Origin: Actinomyces gerencseriae DSM 6844
GTDB taxonomy: Bacteria; Actinomycetota; Actinomycetes; Actinomycetales; Actinomycetaceae
Assembly (NCBI RefSeq): GCF_000429265.1
Contig: NZ_AUBN01000016.1
Coordinates: 20,549 to 84,548 of the forward strand
DNA: 64,000 nucleotides
Reading direction: 5' to 3'
The translations under genes and the position numbers were made by a program. Each line of letters begins with the position of its first letter. Within the stretch, counting starts at the first letter, position 1. The notes beneath the pieces are model-generated. The model saw only the letters and a program-made list of their open reading frames with translations. It was not told the origin of the DNA and made no database searches. Below are positions 42,755 to 51,718 of this stretch, piece after piece.

Positions 42755-42840
42755 CGAGTCGGGCATGTCTGCACGGGCCGGCATTCCGGCGCGAGTCCGA
42801 CGACGCCGTCGTCCGACTCGAGCAAGGACGCCCGGCTCGA
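42755..42840. repeat. R3 hairpin repeat, copy 3
   Basis: GCGCGAGTCCGACGACGCC faces GTCGTCCGACTCGAGC; flanking GAGTCGGGCATGTC matches the reverse of the flank of copies 1 and 4. It lies between the divergent metN and padR genes, so it is not simply a terminator. Confidence 0.85.
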
Positions 42841-42994
42841 CGCACTGCGTCGAGCCGCGCCACGAACTCACGAGGTGCTGCGGCCCTCGCGACGCCCGGG
42901 CGTCCCGGCTCTCACAGGGCGGGCGCCTCCTCCAGGACGTCGGCCTCCCGGCGGCGCCCGGGTCCCGGAGTCCCTCTCGCCTACTGTGGAGTGC

Positions 42995-43636
42995 ATGAGA
43001 CTCAGGCACGCCATCCTCGGACTGCTGTTCTACGCGCCGCAGAGCGGCTACGACCTCAGCCGCGCCTTCGCCAGCTCGGTCGTCCACTTCTGGCACGCCG
43101 ACCAGTCCCAGATCTACCGCACTCTCGATCGCCTCGAGGCCGACGGCGCCATATCGACGCGAGTCATCCCCCAGAGCGGCCGGCCGGATCGCCGGGTGCA
43201 CAGCCTGACGGAGTCGGGTCTCGCCGAGCTCGACGCCTGGCTGGCGAGCCCGCTCGAAACCCGCACGAGCAAGGACCCCGTGCTGGCGCGCGTCTTCTTC
43301 GCCGCTCGGCTGGGGCACGACGGAGCCGATGAGCTCCTGGCCGGGATGGAGGAGCAAGTCCGACGGGACCTGGAGGCCCTGGAGGCGATCGACGTCGACG
43401 CGGTGGATCTCGACACCACCCTCAAGGCCGCGACCCTTCGTTACGGGATCGACGGCGCGAAAGCCGAACTGAAGTGGATCGCGCGGACCAGGCGCGCCGT
43501 CGCCGCCGATGCCGTCGGGACACGGGCGAGAGTCGCCGAGACCGCCGAGACCACCGAGACGGCTGAGACGGCTGAGACGGCTGAGACGGCTGAGACGGCC
43601 ACGACCGCCGACGCCGCCGGCGACAAGACCCGCTGA
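42995..43636 (+). CDS. PadR-family transcriptional regulator
   Basis: A 213-residue regulator. The winged helix is MRLRHAILGLLFYAPQSGYDL, with QSQIYRTLDRLEADGAISTR and the basic wing GRPDRRVHSLTESG. A helical dimerisation domain (Vir_C-like) follows. The C-terminal 35 residues are a Glu-Thr-Ala repeat, encoded by five GAGACGGCT nonamers, which should vary in length between strains. ATG 42995. An inverted repeat 16 bp after its stop overlaps the start of the CPBP gene, so the protein probably represses that gene. Confidence 0.9.
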   Translation: MRLRHAILGLLFYAPQSGYDLSRAFASSVVHFWHADQSQIYRTLDRLEADGAISTRVIPQSGRPDRRVHSLTESGLAELDAWLASPLETRTSKDPVLARVFFAARLGHDGADELLAGMEEQVRRDLEALEAIDVDAVDLDTTLKAATLRYGIDGAKAELKWIARTRRAVAADAVGTRARVAETAETTETAETAETAETAETATTADAAGDKTR

Positions 43637-43651
43637 GGGCGATCACCACGC

Positions 43652-43695
43652 ATCCATACTTGTAAAATCCAATATTCGTATTGTACAGTATGGAT
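43652..43695. promoter_or_regulatory. PadR-type operator before the CPBP gene
   Basis: ATCCATACTTGTA and TACAGTATGGAT form near-perfect arms around an AT-rich centre (43652-43664, 43684-43695). ATACT...AGTAT symmetry is typical of PadR sites. The right arm reaches the CPBP start codon. Confidence 0.7.
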
Positions 43696-44553
43696 ATGAG
43701 TCGCACCCCTCCTCCCAGCGGCATCGTCGCCGCGAGCCCCACGACCCGCCTCGCCGTATTCGTCGTCGTCGCCCTCGGCTCCGGCTGGATCGGACTCGTC
43801 GCCGACGACATCCTCGACATCCCCCACTCCATGGAGTCGCCGGCCGCCCTCATCTGGATCGCGACGCCCCTTCTGGCCGGTGCCGTCATGGCTCTGAGCG
43901 ACCCGTCGCTGCGCCGCCTCTACGCCGCCTCATGGTTGCCGGGCAGACTGCGTGCCTACGGCGTGGCGCTCGCCGTCTTCCCGCTGTCCTTCGCCGTCGC
44001 CATCGCCGTCGGCTGGGCGGCGGGATGGCTCACCCCCTCCGGGCTGGGAGCGTTCGGGGGCGTGGTGGCCGCGAGCGCGGTGGCGACCGTGCTCAAGAAC
44101 GTCGCCGAGGAGGGCGCCTGGCGCGGCTATCTGACACCCGCGCTCATTGGTCGAAGGCTGCCCGACCCCTGGATCTGGCTCGTCGTCGGAATGATCTGGG
44201 GCCTGTGGCACATCCCCTACTACCTGTGGTTCCTGGACGAGTCGCTCATCCGCTCGGTCTGGGACGTCCCGCCGATCGTCTACGCCCTCATCGCAATTGC
44301 CATCTCGATCTGCTGGGCCCCCTTGTTCACCGAGCTTCGGATCCTCAGTGGCAGCATCTGGCCGGGCCTCATCGCGCACTCGATCGCGAACCTCAGCCAG
44401 ATCCCCCTCAGCATGGGCGGCCTGCCGATCACGCCGGGTCGGGACCTGCTGGTCTCCCCGCTGGTGGGCGTTATTCCGAATGCGATCGTCGCGGCCGCCG
44501 GCCTGGGTCTGTGGGCGCGGCGCACCGGCCGACTCCGCCGTCGGGCCCGATGA
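43696..44553 (+). CDS. CPBP-family intramembrane metalloprotease
   Basis: A 285-residue membrane protein with about eight helices, of the CPBP (Abi/CAAX-protease-like) family. Catalytic motifs are EEGAWRGYL near residue 140 and GLWHIPYY near 170, followed by the third motif around AHSIANL. Members process prenylated or bacteriocin-related peptides or give immunity; the true role here is unknown. ATG 43696 is chosen because ATG 43690 lies within the operator. Control by the adjacent PadR protein is likely. Confidence 0.88.
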   Translation: MSRTPPPSGIVAASPTTRLAVFVVVALGSGWIGLVADDILDIPHSMESPAALIWIATPLLAGAVMALSDPSLRRLYAASWLPGRLRAYGVALAVFPLSFAVAIAVGWAAGWLTPSGLGAFGGVVAASAVATVLKNVAEEGAWRGYLTPALIGRRLPDPWIWLVVGMIWGLWHIPYYLWFLDESLIRSVWDVPPIVYALIAIAISICWAPLFTELRILSGSIWPGLIAHSIANLSQIPLSMGGLPITPGRDLLVSPLVGVIPNAIVAAAGLGLWARRTGRLRRRAR

Positions 44554-44733
44554 GCCGCCCGGCGCGGGCCCGGCGAAGACCCCCGGAGGAGCCCGCCGGA
44601 CCCGCGCGGGCACGGCGGCCGGGGCGGGGCCCCGCCCCGGCCTTGCCGGAACTCGCCGAGCCCGCGCGGGCACGACTCGCAAGCGATCAGGAGAAGGCGC
44701 CGCCGGCCTGAGCCCGCCGGACCCGTGAGCACG

Positions 44734-44770
44734 ACCGATCTCGACGCGGAACCCGACCGATCTCGGCGAA
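44734..44770 (-). repeat. R2 array, 2 units of 22 bp
   Basis: CCGATCTC at 44735 and 44757, 22 bp apart. It lies just past the hydroquinone-reductase-like stop. The preceding 44554-44733 is a GC-rich Pro/Arg-like stretch with no gene. Confidence 0.85.
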
Positions 44771-44802
44771 AGGGGTGGGCGACCTCAGTGGCCTCAGCGG
44801 CC

Positions 44803-45666
44803 TCACAGGCCCAGGGCGCTGCGCTCCTCGGGACCGACCCAGCCGCTGCGGGCCTCCAGCGCCCGGAACCACCGGGCCAGCGCCGGCCAGAAGGCGATCG
44901 ACGGCGCCTCCCCGCCCGGGTAGCGCTGACGGCCGCCGTACTCGTAGGCCTGCACGGTCGTGAACAGGCGGATGTCGCTGCCGGTGGGCGCGGCCCCGCA
45001 CAGGAACTGCTCCACGGAGACGACGGCGGACAGCGGCGGGAGGTCCTGCACCGTGAGCGCCGCCTCGCGGGAGGCCTCCATGCGGGTGGCGCGGGCCAGG
45101 AGGGTGTCGATGACGTCGAGGGCGATGAGCACCGTGTTGGCGGCCCCGGTCCTCCTCTCCTCGTTCTCGCCGTGGGTGGCGACCCCGTGGGGGCCGTTGA
45201 CGTGCTCGGCGAGCCAGGCGTCCCAGGCGTCGGTCGAGTTGCGGCGGTTGATCGGGTAGAGATCGGGGGCTCCCCTGCGCTGGAGATTCCGCCAGGCGGT
45301 GGCCAGGTCGAAGAGCATGTCGCCGGAGTCGTCGGAGACGACCCGACCACTGGTCGTGTCGACCAGGGCGGGGACCGTCGGCGGCGGCGTGTAGCCCGGC
45401 GTCGTCGCGTAGACCTCGGCCAGGGAACTCGCCCCGAGCACCGGGTCCGCACCGGGCTCGCCGTCGGCGCCGGTCAGCTCCCAGTAGCCGTCCTCGCCGC
45501 GGCCGTAGGTCCAGGACACGGGAATGGGCTCGACCAGGCCCAGCAGTCGCCGGGCGATGAGCACACGGCGGCACCACGGGCAGCCTCCGGAGGCGATGAG
45601 TCGGTAGCGACCGGCCTCGACGGGCAGATCGTCGTCGGCGAAGCGGTGCGAGATGGCGATGGGCAT
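44803..45666 (-). CDS. glutathionyl-hydroquinone reductase-like (GST omega/ECM4 family)
   Basis: A 287-residue GST-fold protein. The redox site SGGCPWCRRVLIARRLLGL (near residue 30) marks the xi-class/YqjG-ECM4 family, which reduces S-conjugated hydroquinones. DLYPINRRNSTDAWDAWLAE and the C-terminal FWPALARWFRALE suit the helical domain. Actinobacteria usually use mycothiol, so the natural thiol may not be glutathione. ATG 45666 has GAGG at the correct distance. It stands alone. Confidence 0.82.
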   Translation of the reverse strand: MPIAISHRFADDDLPVEAGRYRLIASGGCPWCRRVLIARRLLGLVEPIPVSWTYGRGEDGYWELTGADGEPGADPVLGASSLAEVYATTPGYTPPPTVPALVDTTSGRVVSDDSGDMLFDLATAWRNLQRRGAPDLYPINRRNSTDAWDAWLAEHVNGPHGVATHGENEERRTGAANTVLIALDVIDTLLARATRMEASREAALTVQDLPPLSAVVSVEQFLCGAAPTGSDIRLFTTVQAYEYGGRQRYPGGEAPSIAFWPALARWFRALEARSGWVGPEERSALGL

Positions 45667-45770
45667 GGAGTGCCTCCCGGCAGGTGGAGATGAGCGTCGC
45701 AGAGTCTCAGGCCAATGGTGGCCCCCGCACCCGGAACGCGCCGCCCCATTCCCCCTCAGGCGAACCGGGC

Positions 45771-45905
45771 CCGGCGCCTCAAGGCCCCACGGCTCAGGCC
45801 CCGGCGCCTCAAACTCCCGCGGCCCAAGCCCCGCCGTTTCAGGCCCCGGCGAGTCCTGGCCCCGACGCGTTCCGGCCCGGCGCCTCAAGGCCCCACGGCT
45901 CAGGC
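45771..45905. repeat. 30-bp minisatellite between TPR gene end and GST gene
   Basis: The block CCGGCGCCTCAAGGCCCCAC plus CGGCTCAGGCC is present at 45771 and 45876, with diverged 30-bp units (CCGGCGCCTCAAACTCCCGC and others) between. Its last copy covers the stop codon of the TPR gene at 45900. Confidence 0.8.
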
Positions 45906-48900
45906 CCTGCCGAGGGCCTCCTCCAGAGTGGCGACTCGCGTCAGGGCGGGGTGCCCCTCCCAGCGCGGGTGGGCCAGCAGCCGGCGCACGCGGGCGATGT
46001 CCTCGCGCGCCGCCCCGGTCTCGCCCATCTCGGCGTGGATGAGGGCCATGAGGGTCAGCGGGTGGGAGGCGGTACCGCGATCCCCGGTCTCCTCGTAGCG
46101 GAGGAAGGCCTTCTCGCAGTGCTCGAGCGCCTCGACGCGCTCACCGGTGCGCCACAGGATCCACGCCATGTCGTCGTGCCAGTCGCCCAGTTCGAGATCC
46201 TTGGAGTACTCGGGCGAATCGGGCACCGTCTCGACAAGGCCCCGTGCGCGCGACATCAGAGCGCGGGCCTCGTCGGGGCGGACCGGCGCCGCCAGGACAG
46301 CGGGCTCGGCGACGGCGGCGCGAGCGGCTCGCCGCAGGTACTTCGCGCAGCGGACCCTTCCGGCGTCGTCCCCGGTATCGACCAGCTCGGCGGCGCGCTC
46401 GAACAGACGCGAGGCTCTCGTGCTCTCCTCGAGCCTCTCGCAGGCGGAGGCGGCTCGCAGGAGATACTCCGCGCCCCGCTCCGTCTCGCCGCGCTTCAAG
46501 GCGGACTCGGCCACGATCAGGCAGTTGTCGCGAACGCCCTCCTCCTCGCTCAGTCGTTCCAGGACGGACACGAGGGTACGGCGCAACTCCTCGGCGAGGA
46601 CCCGGGGCGCATCGGCGCTCAGCGCGGTCTCCAGCACCTCGGCCGCCTCCAACGGCCGTCCCGACGCGCTCAGGGAGGCGGCCAGGGTCCCGAAGAATGG
46701 TCCGGCGAGCGAGTCCAGGCCCACCGACAGATGGATGTCGAGCAGCTCGCGGGACCGGGACACCGCAGTCTCGGTCTCGCCGAGAGTCATCGAGGCCCGC
46801 ACCAGGATCCTGCGGGCCGCTTCCGCCAGGACGACCGGGCACGGGTCGTAGCGCCTGAGCACCGAGTCGGCGAGCGCACGCGCGCCGCGGACATCGTCGC
46901 GCGCCATCAGCGTCTCGGCCTCCAGGAGGATCAGCTGATCGTCCAGGGTCCCGTCGCGAGGGTCGAGCAGATCGCTCACGTGCGGAGCGATCAGCCGGGC
47001 GAGCTCAAGGAACTCGGCGCCCCCGCGATGGTCGCCGCGGCCCGACAGGAACCGCACCAGCGCGGTGGCCGACCGGTAGGCATCGACGAGCTCCGCCCGG
47101 TGATCCGCGGGCTCGTCCAGGAGACGCTCGGCCAGGGGCGTCAGCCGCTCCGCGAGCTCCTCGGCGCGAGCGAGCTCATCGGCACGGGTCCGGTCGGTGG
47201 ACCGGTCGTGAAGGTCACGGGCACTGCTGTCGACCTGAAGGGCCTGCAGGTCCAGCTCGATGAGCCGCAGCGGATGGGCGACGCCGTCGAGGCGGGTGCG
47301 CAGGCGGGCGAGCTCGTCGGCCGCCCGCTCGTAGTCCCAACCGCGGTCGGCGATGGCGCAGCGCAGCGAGCAGGCCGCGCGCACGAGCCCGGGGGCGACC
47401 TGATCGGGATCCGGCACCAGTCCCCGCCTCATGGCCTGGCCGATGAGGAAGGCGTGCTCCAGTGTCTGCCCGGGGCGGAGGAGCTCGGCCTCCAGGCGGC
47501 GCAGGAGGTCATCGGCGTCGCCGACGGCGGGTGGAGTGCGCAGGTCGACGGGCGAGTAGGGCCCGGTCGGGAGCGGCGCGGCCTCGACGGCGGTCTCGCC
47601 AGCGGCAGCGGGCGCGCTCGCGGAGGGGGCGGGCGCGCCCGCGGTGGCATCGGCACCAGCCGGGGCAGCGGCGCCGGCGGAGGTCCCGGCACCGGCACTG
47701 GCATCGGTGGGGGCGGGTGCGCTCACGGGAGTGCCGGCGGACCGAACCTTCTGGACCTCCTCGGTCGACGCCTCGGGCTCCTCGACTCGTCGGGAGACCG
47801 CGCGCGCGTGACGCCCGACGACCTCCTCGGCACTGATGAAAGGAGCGCGTGCGAGCCCGACATCCAGGCGAGCCGAGACGGCCGTGTTGCCATTGCGGGC
47901 GTCGTATCGGGCGGCGATGCTGCGCACCCAGCCCTCGATCAGCACGCGGACGGCGTGCAGCGGCATATCGGGATCGATCTCGGGCCCCGGGAACCAGGCG
48001 GTGGCCGACGGGATGTCGGCATCCAGCGGCTCGTCTCCGCGTCCATCGCGCTCGGACTCGCGCAGCGCGAGAACGGCGCCGGCCAGGAGATCCATGAGCA
48101 CCCGGGCCGACTGGGCCTCATCGATGCGCCCGGCATACGCGCGCATGAGCCTCAGGCTGCGGGCCCCGCGCCCGGACAGGGCGAGGTACTCCAGGTGCTT
48201 GCCAAGGTAGCCCATGACGTTGGGCCTGTCGCGCAGCATTCGATAGGAGCGCGCATGGACGTTCCACGCCTCGTGCGAGCGGCCCGAGGCGAGCAGTGGG
48301 AGGAGGGCCTCGCTCTGGACGGCGTAGAGCCGGTCGTCGTCCTCCCGTTCGCCGAGCACCGGCTCCGCCGCGGCCACGGCGGTCTCCCAGTCCTCATGAA
48401 TGCTCGCCCACTCGATCACGGGCAGGGGGTCGTGGTCCTCCCGGCCGGCGTCGCGCGCCGTCGAGCGCCAGGCGGCGAGTTCCCCGGCGGCCTCCTCCTC
48501 CAGGCCGAGCATGATGGCGGCGTGGAGGAGACCGCCGTGGGTGGCGTGCGTGGAACCGCCCAGGAGGCGGGAGAACCTCTTCAGACCCGCTTCGAGCTCC
48601 CCCAGCTGGGCGATGCTGACGGCCGGGTTGTCGGCGGCCACCGGCACCACCCGCTCGTAGGTCCGACCCAGCCGCGCCAGACGATCGGCGTCGAAGAGCT
48701 CGGGATGCTCGTCGAGGCGCGCCAGCAGCCAGACGAAGGGCGTCAGGGCCTTCCACTCCTCGTTGCCCCGGTGGCGGGCCTCGGCGAGGGCCAGGCGCGC
48801 GTCGATCGCCAACTGGTCGTCCCGCAGCGCGTCGGCCAGGGCCACGGCCTCGGCGACGAGGCCGGTGCGGGTCGGGCCCCACGGATGGTCGGAGGCGAGG

Positions 48901-48935
48901 TCCAGGCGTCCCACGACGTCGTCACGGCTGGTCAC
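45900..48935 (-). CDS. large tetratricopeptide-repeat protein
   Basis: A 1011-residue helical, cytoplasmic protein made mainly of TPR-like repeats (AEAVALADALRDDQLAIDAR, then repeated A/L/E pattern helices to the end, e.g. KAFLRYEETGDRGTASHPL). Such repeats serve as scaffolds for protein partners. An Ala/Pro/Thr-rich linker at about residues 390-455 splits it into two arms. GTG 48935 has AGGAGGAG upstream. It is the last gene of a run with two YbjN proteins, which suggests joint action. I do not recognise a catalytic domain. No signal peptide. Confidence 0.8.
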   Translation of the reverse strand: MTSRDDVVGRLDLASDHPWGPTRTGLVAEAVALADALRDDQLAIDARLALAEARHRGNEEWKALTPFVWLLARLDEHPELFDADRLARLGRTYERVVPVAADNPAVSIAQLGELEAGLKRFSRLLGGSTHATHGGLLHAAIMLGLEEEAAGELAAWRSTARDAGREDHDPLPVIEWASIHEDWETAVAAAEPVLGEREDDDRLYAVQSEALLPLLASGRSHEAWNVHARSYRMLRDRPNVMGYLGKHLEYLALSGRGARSLRLMRAYAGRIDEAQSARVLMDLLAGAVLALRESERDGRGDEPLDADIPSATAWFPGPEIDPDMPLHAVRVLIEGWVRSIAARYDARNGNTAVSARLDVGLARAPFISAEEVVGRHARAVSRRVEEPEASTEEVQKVRSAGTPVSAPAPTDASAGAGTSAGAAAPAGADATAGAPAPSASAPAAAGETAVEAAPLPTGPYSPVDLRTPPAVGDADDLLRRLEAELLRPGQTLEHAFLIGQAMRRGLVPDPDQVAPGLVRAACSLRCAIADRGWDYERAADELARLRTRLDGVAHPLRLIELDLQALQVDSSARDLHDRSTDRTRADELARAEELAERLTPLAERLLDEPADHRAELVDAYRSATALVRFLSGRGDHRGGAEFLELARLIAPHVSDLLDPRDGTLDDQLILLEAETLMARDDVRGARALADSVLRRYDPCPVVLAEAARRILVRASMTLGETETAVSRSRELLDIHLSVGLDSLAGPFFGTLAASLSASGRPLEAAEVLETALSADAPRVLAEELRRTLVSVLERLSEEEGVRDNCLIVAESALKRGETERGAEYLLRAASACERLEESTRASRLFERAAELVDTGDDAGRVRCAKYLRRAARAAVAEPAVLAAPVRPDEARALMSRARGLVETVPDSPEYSKDLELGDWHDDMAWILWRTGERVEALEHCEKAFLRYEETGDRGTASHPLTLMALIHAEMGETGAAREDIARVRRLLAHPRWEGHPALTRVATLEEALGRA

Positions 48936-49043
48936 TGCGGAGCTCCTCCTGAGCGGGCGGCGTCCAAGGGCCGCGGGATCGGGGCGACGTCGTCCGGGGC
49001 GGCGCGCGTCGCGCCCCGCTGCTCACCGGTCGCGGTCGATGGT

Positions 49044-49490
49044 CTACCCATGGCTCACGACCCCGCCGAGCTCCTCGAAGTTGGAGACGATGGCCTGCAG
49101 GCTCATGTCCAGGATGGTGGCGAGCTGGTCGTCGTTGAGGCCCTCGGCGACGGGGACCGCGACCTCGGCGGCGACCTGCCGGCCGTCCTCGTCGACGAAG
49201 GTGCTCAGCGTGGGAATCGGCTGGGACCGGTTGAGGGTGTTGAGCAGGTCGCGCAGGGTGGCGGTGACCTCCGCGTCCTGGGGCAGGTTCAACCAGTAGC
49301 GCGCGTAGATCGCCAGGAGGTTGCCGTCCACGATCGCGACGACGTAGGAGTACTCGTCGAAGCCGGAGACGATCGCGCTGTCGCCCTCCCTGCGGTCGTA
49401 GGTGAAGTCGTTGCCATCGAACCAGGCCGCGACGCGGTCGATCGTGACCGGGGGCGTCCGATCGCCCGCGGGCTCGTTCCACCAGGCCAT
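49044..49490 (-). CDS. YbjN-domain protein
   Basis: A 148-residue protein with the YbjN fold (related to type III secretion chaperones): TIDRVAAWFDGNDFTYDRRE at the start and LNDDQLATILDMSLQAIVSN at the end. Function in actinobacteria is unknown; relatives influence stress and surface traits. It follows the other YbjN gene by one base, so they are co-translated. Confidence 0.85.
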   Translation of the reverse strand: MAWWNEPAGDRTPPVTIDRVAAWFDGNDFTYDRREGDSAIVSGFDEYSYVVAIVDGNLLAIYARYWLNLPQDAEVTATLRDLLNTLNRSQPIPTLSTFVDEDGRQVAAEVAVPVAEGLNDDQLATILDMSLQAIVSNFEELGGVVSHG

Positions 49491-49491
49491 A

Positions 49492-49923
49492 TCAGTCCCC
49501 CTCCGTCCGAGTGACGAGGTCCGAGAGGTCCTCCGCCGCCGTCTCGTAGAAGCTGAGCAGCGTCGTGAGGGCGGAGTCCAGGAAACCCCGGAGCTGGGCG
49601 TCGCTCATGCCCTCGCCGGTGAAGGCGACCATGTCCGCCTGGAGGCAGACGGCGTCGTCGTAGGCGCCCACCACGACCCGCGGCGCGTACATGGTGCTGT
49701 TGTGCTTGTCGATGTAGTCCATCAGGGCGGGATCGACGACGTCGAACTCGCTGTTCCAGGTACTGCCCACGACGAGGAACTCCGAGGCGGAGTCCACGAT
49801 GAGGATCTCGCAGTTCTCCAGGTCGACGAGAATGCCGCCGTCCTCCGCGATCTCGTAGTCGAGCCGCTCGGCCCTGAGCCACGCCTCCACTCGGGGAATC
49901 GTGACCCTCGGTTGTGCGCTCAT
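49492..49923 (-). CDS. YbjN-domain protein
   Basis: A 143-residue YbjN paralogue: TIPRVEAWLRAERLDYEIAE, then DGGILVDLENCEILIVDS and the C-terminal helix DAQLRGFLDSALTTLLSFY. ATG 49923 is preferred; the longer open frame upstream covers repeats and is non-coding. It is the first gene of the YbjN-YbjN-TPR run. The two YbjN proteins may form a heterodimer. Confidence 0.85.
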   Translation of the reverse strand: MSAQPRVTIPRVEAWLRAERLDYEIAEDGGILVDLENCEILIVDSASEFLVVGSTWNSEFDVVDPALMDYIDKHNSTMYAPRVVVGAYDDAVCLQADMVAFTGEGMSDAQLRGFLDSALTTLLSFYETAAEDLSDLVTRTEGD

Positions 49924-50376
49924 CGCGTCTCCTTCGCGTCGGGCTCGTGATCGCCTCGTAACCTCTGCGTGAAGTCTGCAACCCGGGGGCGCCGCAGTCC
50001 ACTCCGACCGAGCCGACCAGGGGGTGAGCGGGATGGAACGCGAGGGGCGACCGGGGCGGCGACGCATCACCGGCAGAGGCGCCCCCGTCGCCGTCGGGCA
50101 CCGGGCGGCCACCGGCGTCCTGCGCGGTCCGAACTGGTTCAGAGCACCTCGCAGGCGCCGCAGCCGGGGCACCGGGCGGCCGCCGGCATCCCCTGCGCCG
50201 GGGTCGATCGAGCTCGCCACACTCATAGGACGCACGCAGAGCATCGGCGTCCCCTGCGCCGGGGTCGATTCGGTTCCGCGGCGAGATCGGCTTACGGCGA
50301 TGGCCCGCGGGGCCGGACATCGCCGACTCGCGAGTCCCGCGCCGGCCCGTGCTCTGCGCGCGGCGCCCTGCCGCGC
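49924..50376. other. intergenic region with local duplications and a decayed R2
   Basis: TCCCCTGCGCCGGGGTCGAT is repeated at 50189 and 50250, and GCACCGGGCGGCC occurs at 50099 and 50169. One R2 unit (GAGATCGG at 50283) and a decayed one 22 bp before it precede the R1 array. No gene is supported. Confidence 0.6.
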
Positions 50377-50515
50377 GGTCGTACGCGGAGGCGCGCGGTC
50401 GTACGCGGAGGCGCGCGGTCGTACCTTAGAGCCCCTCCAAGGTACGACCTGGCGAGAGAGGGTACGACCGCGCGCATTCGGGTACGACCTCATGGAATAC
50501 GGTACGACCGCACGG
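50377..50515 (+). repeat. R1 repeat array, copy D (3+4 sites, 20-bp period)
   Basis: GGTCGTAC at 50377, 50397 and 50417 faces GTACGACC at 50442, 50462, 50482 and 50502. The centre is CTTAGAGCCCCTCCAAG. The two left-hand spacers are identical, suggesting recent unit duplication. Confidence 0.95.
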
Positions 50516-50736
50516 GGCTCCCGTGGGCTCGGGTGGAGCCGAGCCGGAGCTTCGTCTACTTCCACGGCGAGACTCCCGCGCGAGTCTCCCGCGGGCGCGG
50601 GCCCGGGCGGCTGAATGGGCGTTCCTCGCCCTGTCGGCTCGCATGTCTCCCGCGGGCGCGGGCGCGAGTGCCGGTGCGGACACCGCTTCGGCGGCGGCGT
50701 GATCGCAGACTCGACCATGTCCACCCGCGCCCGCCC
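50516..50736. other. intergenic region downstream of thiQ
   Basis: GC-rich sequence with CGAGACTCCCGCG / CGCGAGTCTCCCGCGG repeats near 50570-50600. No gene is supported. Confidence 0.4.
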
Positions 50737-50827
50737 CTACAGGCTCCTGCAGGCCGAGGAAGCGGGCATGCGGGAAGTGAGTTCAGTGGGGCCCGGCTAC
50801 AGCCCCCTGCAGGCCGAGGAAGCGGGC
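50737..50827. repeat. 60-bp-spaced duplication of the thiQ 3' end
   Basis: A 31-bp block CTACAGGCTCCTGCAGGCCG... (50737-50767) is repeated with two changes at 50797-50827. The second copy encodes the ThiQ residues ARFLGLQGAVA; the first lies past the stop codon in the same frame, 20 codons away. Confidence 0.85.
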
Positions 50828-51718
50828 GACCGTCTCATCGCCCGGGTCCGCCCACAGCGCCTCGGGCGCATCAAGACGCAGAAGGCGCCCGGCGTCCATG
50901 ACGCCGACCCGGTCGGCCACCACCCGCGCCTCCCCGTGGTCGTGGGTGACGTACAGGGCGGTCGTCCCCTGTCCGGCCAGGATCTCCCGCAGGTCGACGG
51001 CGAGCTGCTCGCGCAGTGCCCTGTCGAGCGCGCTCAGGGGCTCGTCGAGCAGCAGCAGCCGCGGCCGGGGGGCCAGCGACCGCGCCAGCGCCACGCGCTG
51101 CGCCTGCCCGCCCGACAGAGTCGCGATGTCCCGCGGGCCGTAGCCCGGCAGACCGACGAGCTCCAGCATCTCCTCGACACGGGGCCGCCGCTCGCGGCGC
51201 GGCAGACCGGTCAGGCCGTAGGCGACGTTGCCGGCGACGTCGCGGAAGGGGAAGAGCTGGCCGTCCTGGAGCATGAGGCCGAAGCCGCGCCTGTGGACCG
51301 GCACGCGCACCACGTCCCGCCCGTCCCACATGACCGTCCCGCCCGCCAGGTCCTCCAACCCGGCGACGGCGCGCAGCAGCGAGGACTTCCCGCACCCCGA
51401 GGGCCCCAGAAGGGCGACTGTCTCGCCACGGGACACGTCGAGATCGACGCCGTCGACGGCCGTGACGCGGGCGGCGCCGCGCGTCCCCCGGTAGACGACC
51501 CGCAGGCCGCGCAGGCTCAGGCCGGCCGACGCCGGCTCACCACCGCGAGCGCCGGCCGCGCCGGCGGGCCCCGCAGCAGCCGCGCTGTCCCGGCACGACC
51601 CGCCTCCTCCACCCGGTCCGCCGGCGGCTGCTCCCGGCTCTCCGAGGACTGCGCCGGACCCGCCCCCGTCGTGCGGTTCGCCGGCAGTGCCATCGATGTC
51701 GCCGGTGTCATCACTCAT
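50783..51718 (-). CDS. thiQ: thiamine ABC transporter ATP-binding protein
   Basis: A 311-residue ATPase: Walker A LLGPSGCGKSSLL, signature LSGGQAQRVALARSL, Walker B LLLLDEPLSALD, switch TALYVTHDHGEA. The first ~65 residues are Gly/Ala-rich and not part of the domain. ATG 51718 overlaps thiP by 8 bp. It energises thiamine uptake by ThiP and ThiB. The substrate assignment rests on the TPP riboswitch and the ThiB-like partner. Confidence 0.88.
   Translation of the reverse strand: MSDDTGDIDGTAGEPHDGGGSGAVLGEPGAAAGGPGGGGGSCRDSAAAAGPAGAAGARGGEPASAGLSLRGLRVVYRGTRGAARVTAVDGVDLDVSRGETVALLGPSGCGKSSLLRAVAGLEDLAGGTVMWDGRDVVRVPVHRRGFGLMLQDGQLFPFRDVAGNVAYGLTGLPRRERRPRVEEMLELVGLPGYGPRDIATLSGGQAQRVALARSLAPRPRLLLLDEPLSALDRALREQLAVDLREILAGQGTTALYVTHDHGEARVVADRVGVMDAGRLLRLDAPEALWADPGDETVARFLGLQGAVAGPH

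Noticed and set aside
45684..49514. A 1276-codon plus-strand frame over the TPR gene
   Set aside because: Antisense shadow; the minus strand has TPR logic, a ribosome site and YbjN neighbours.
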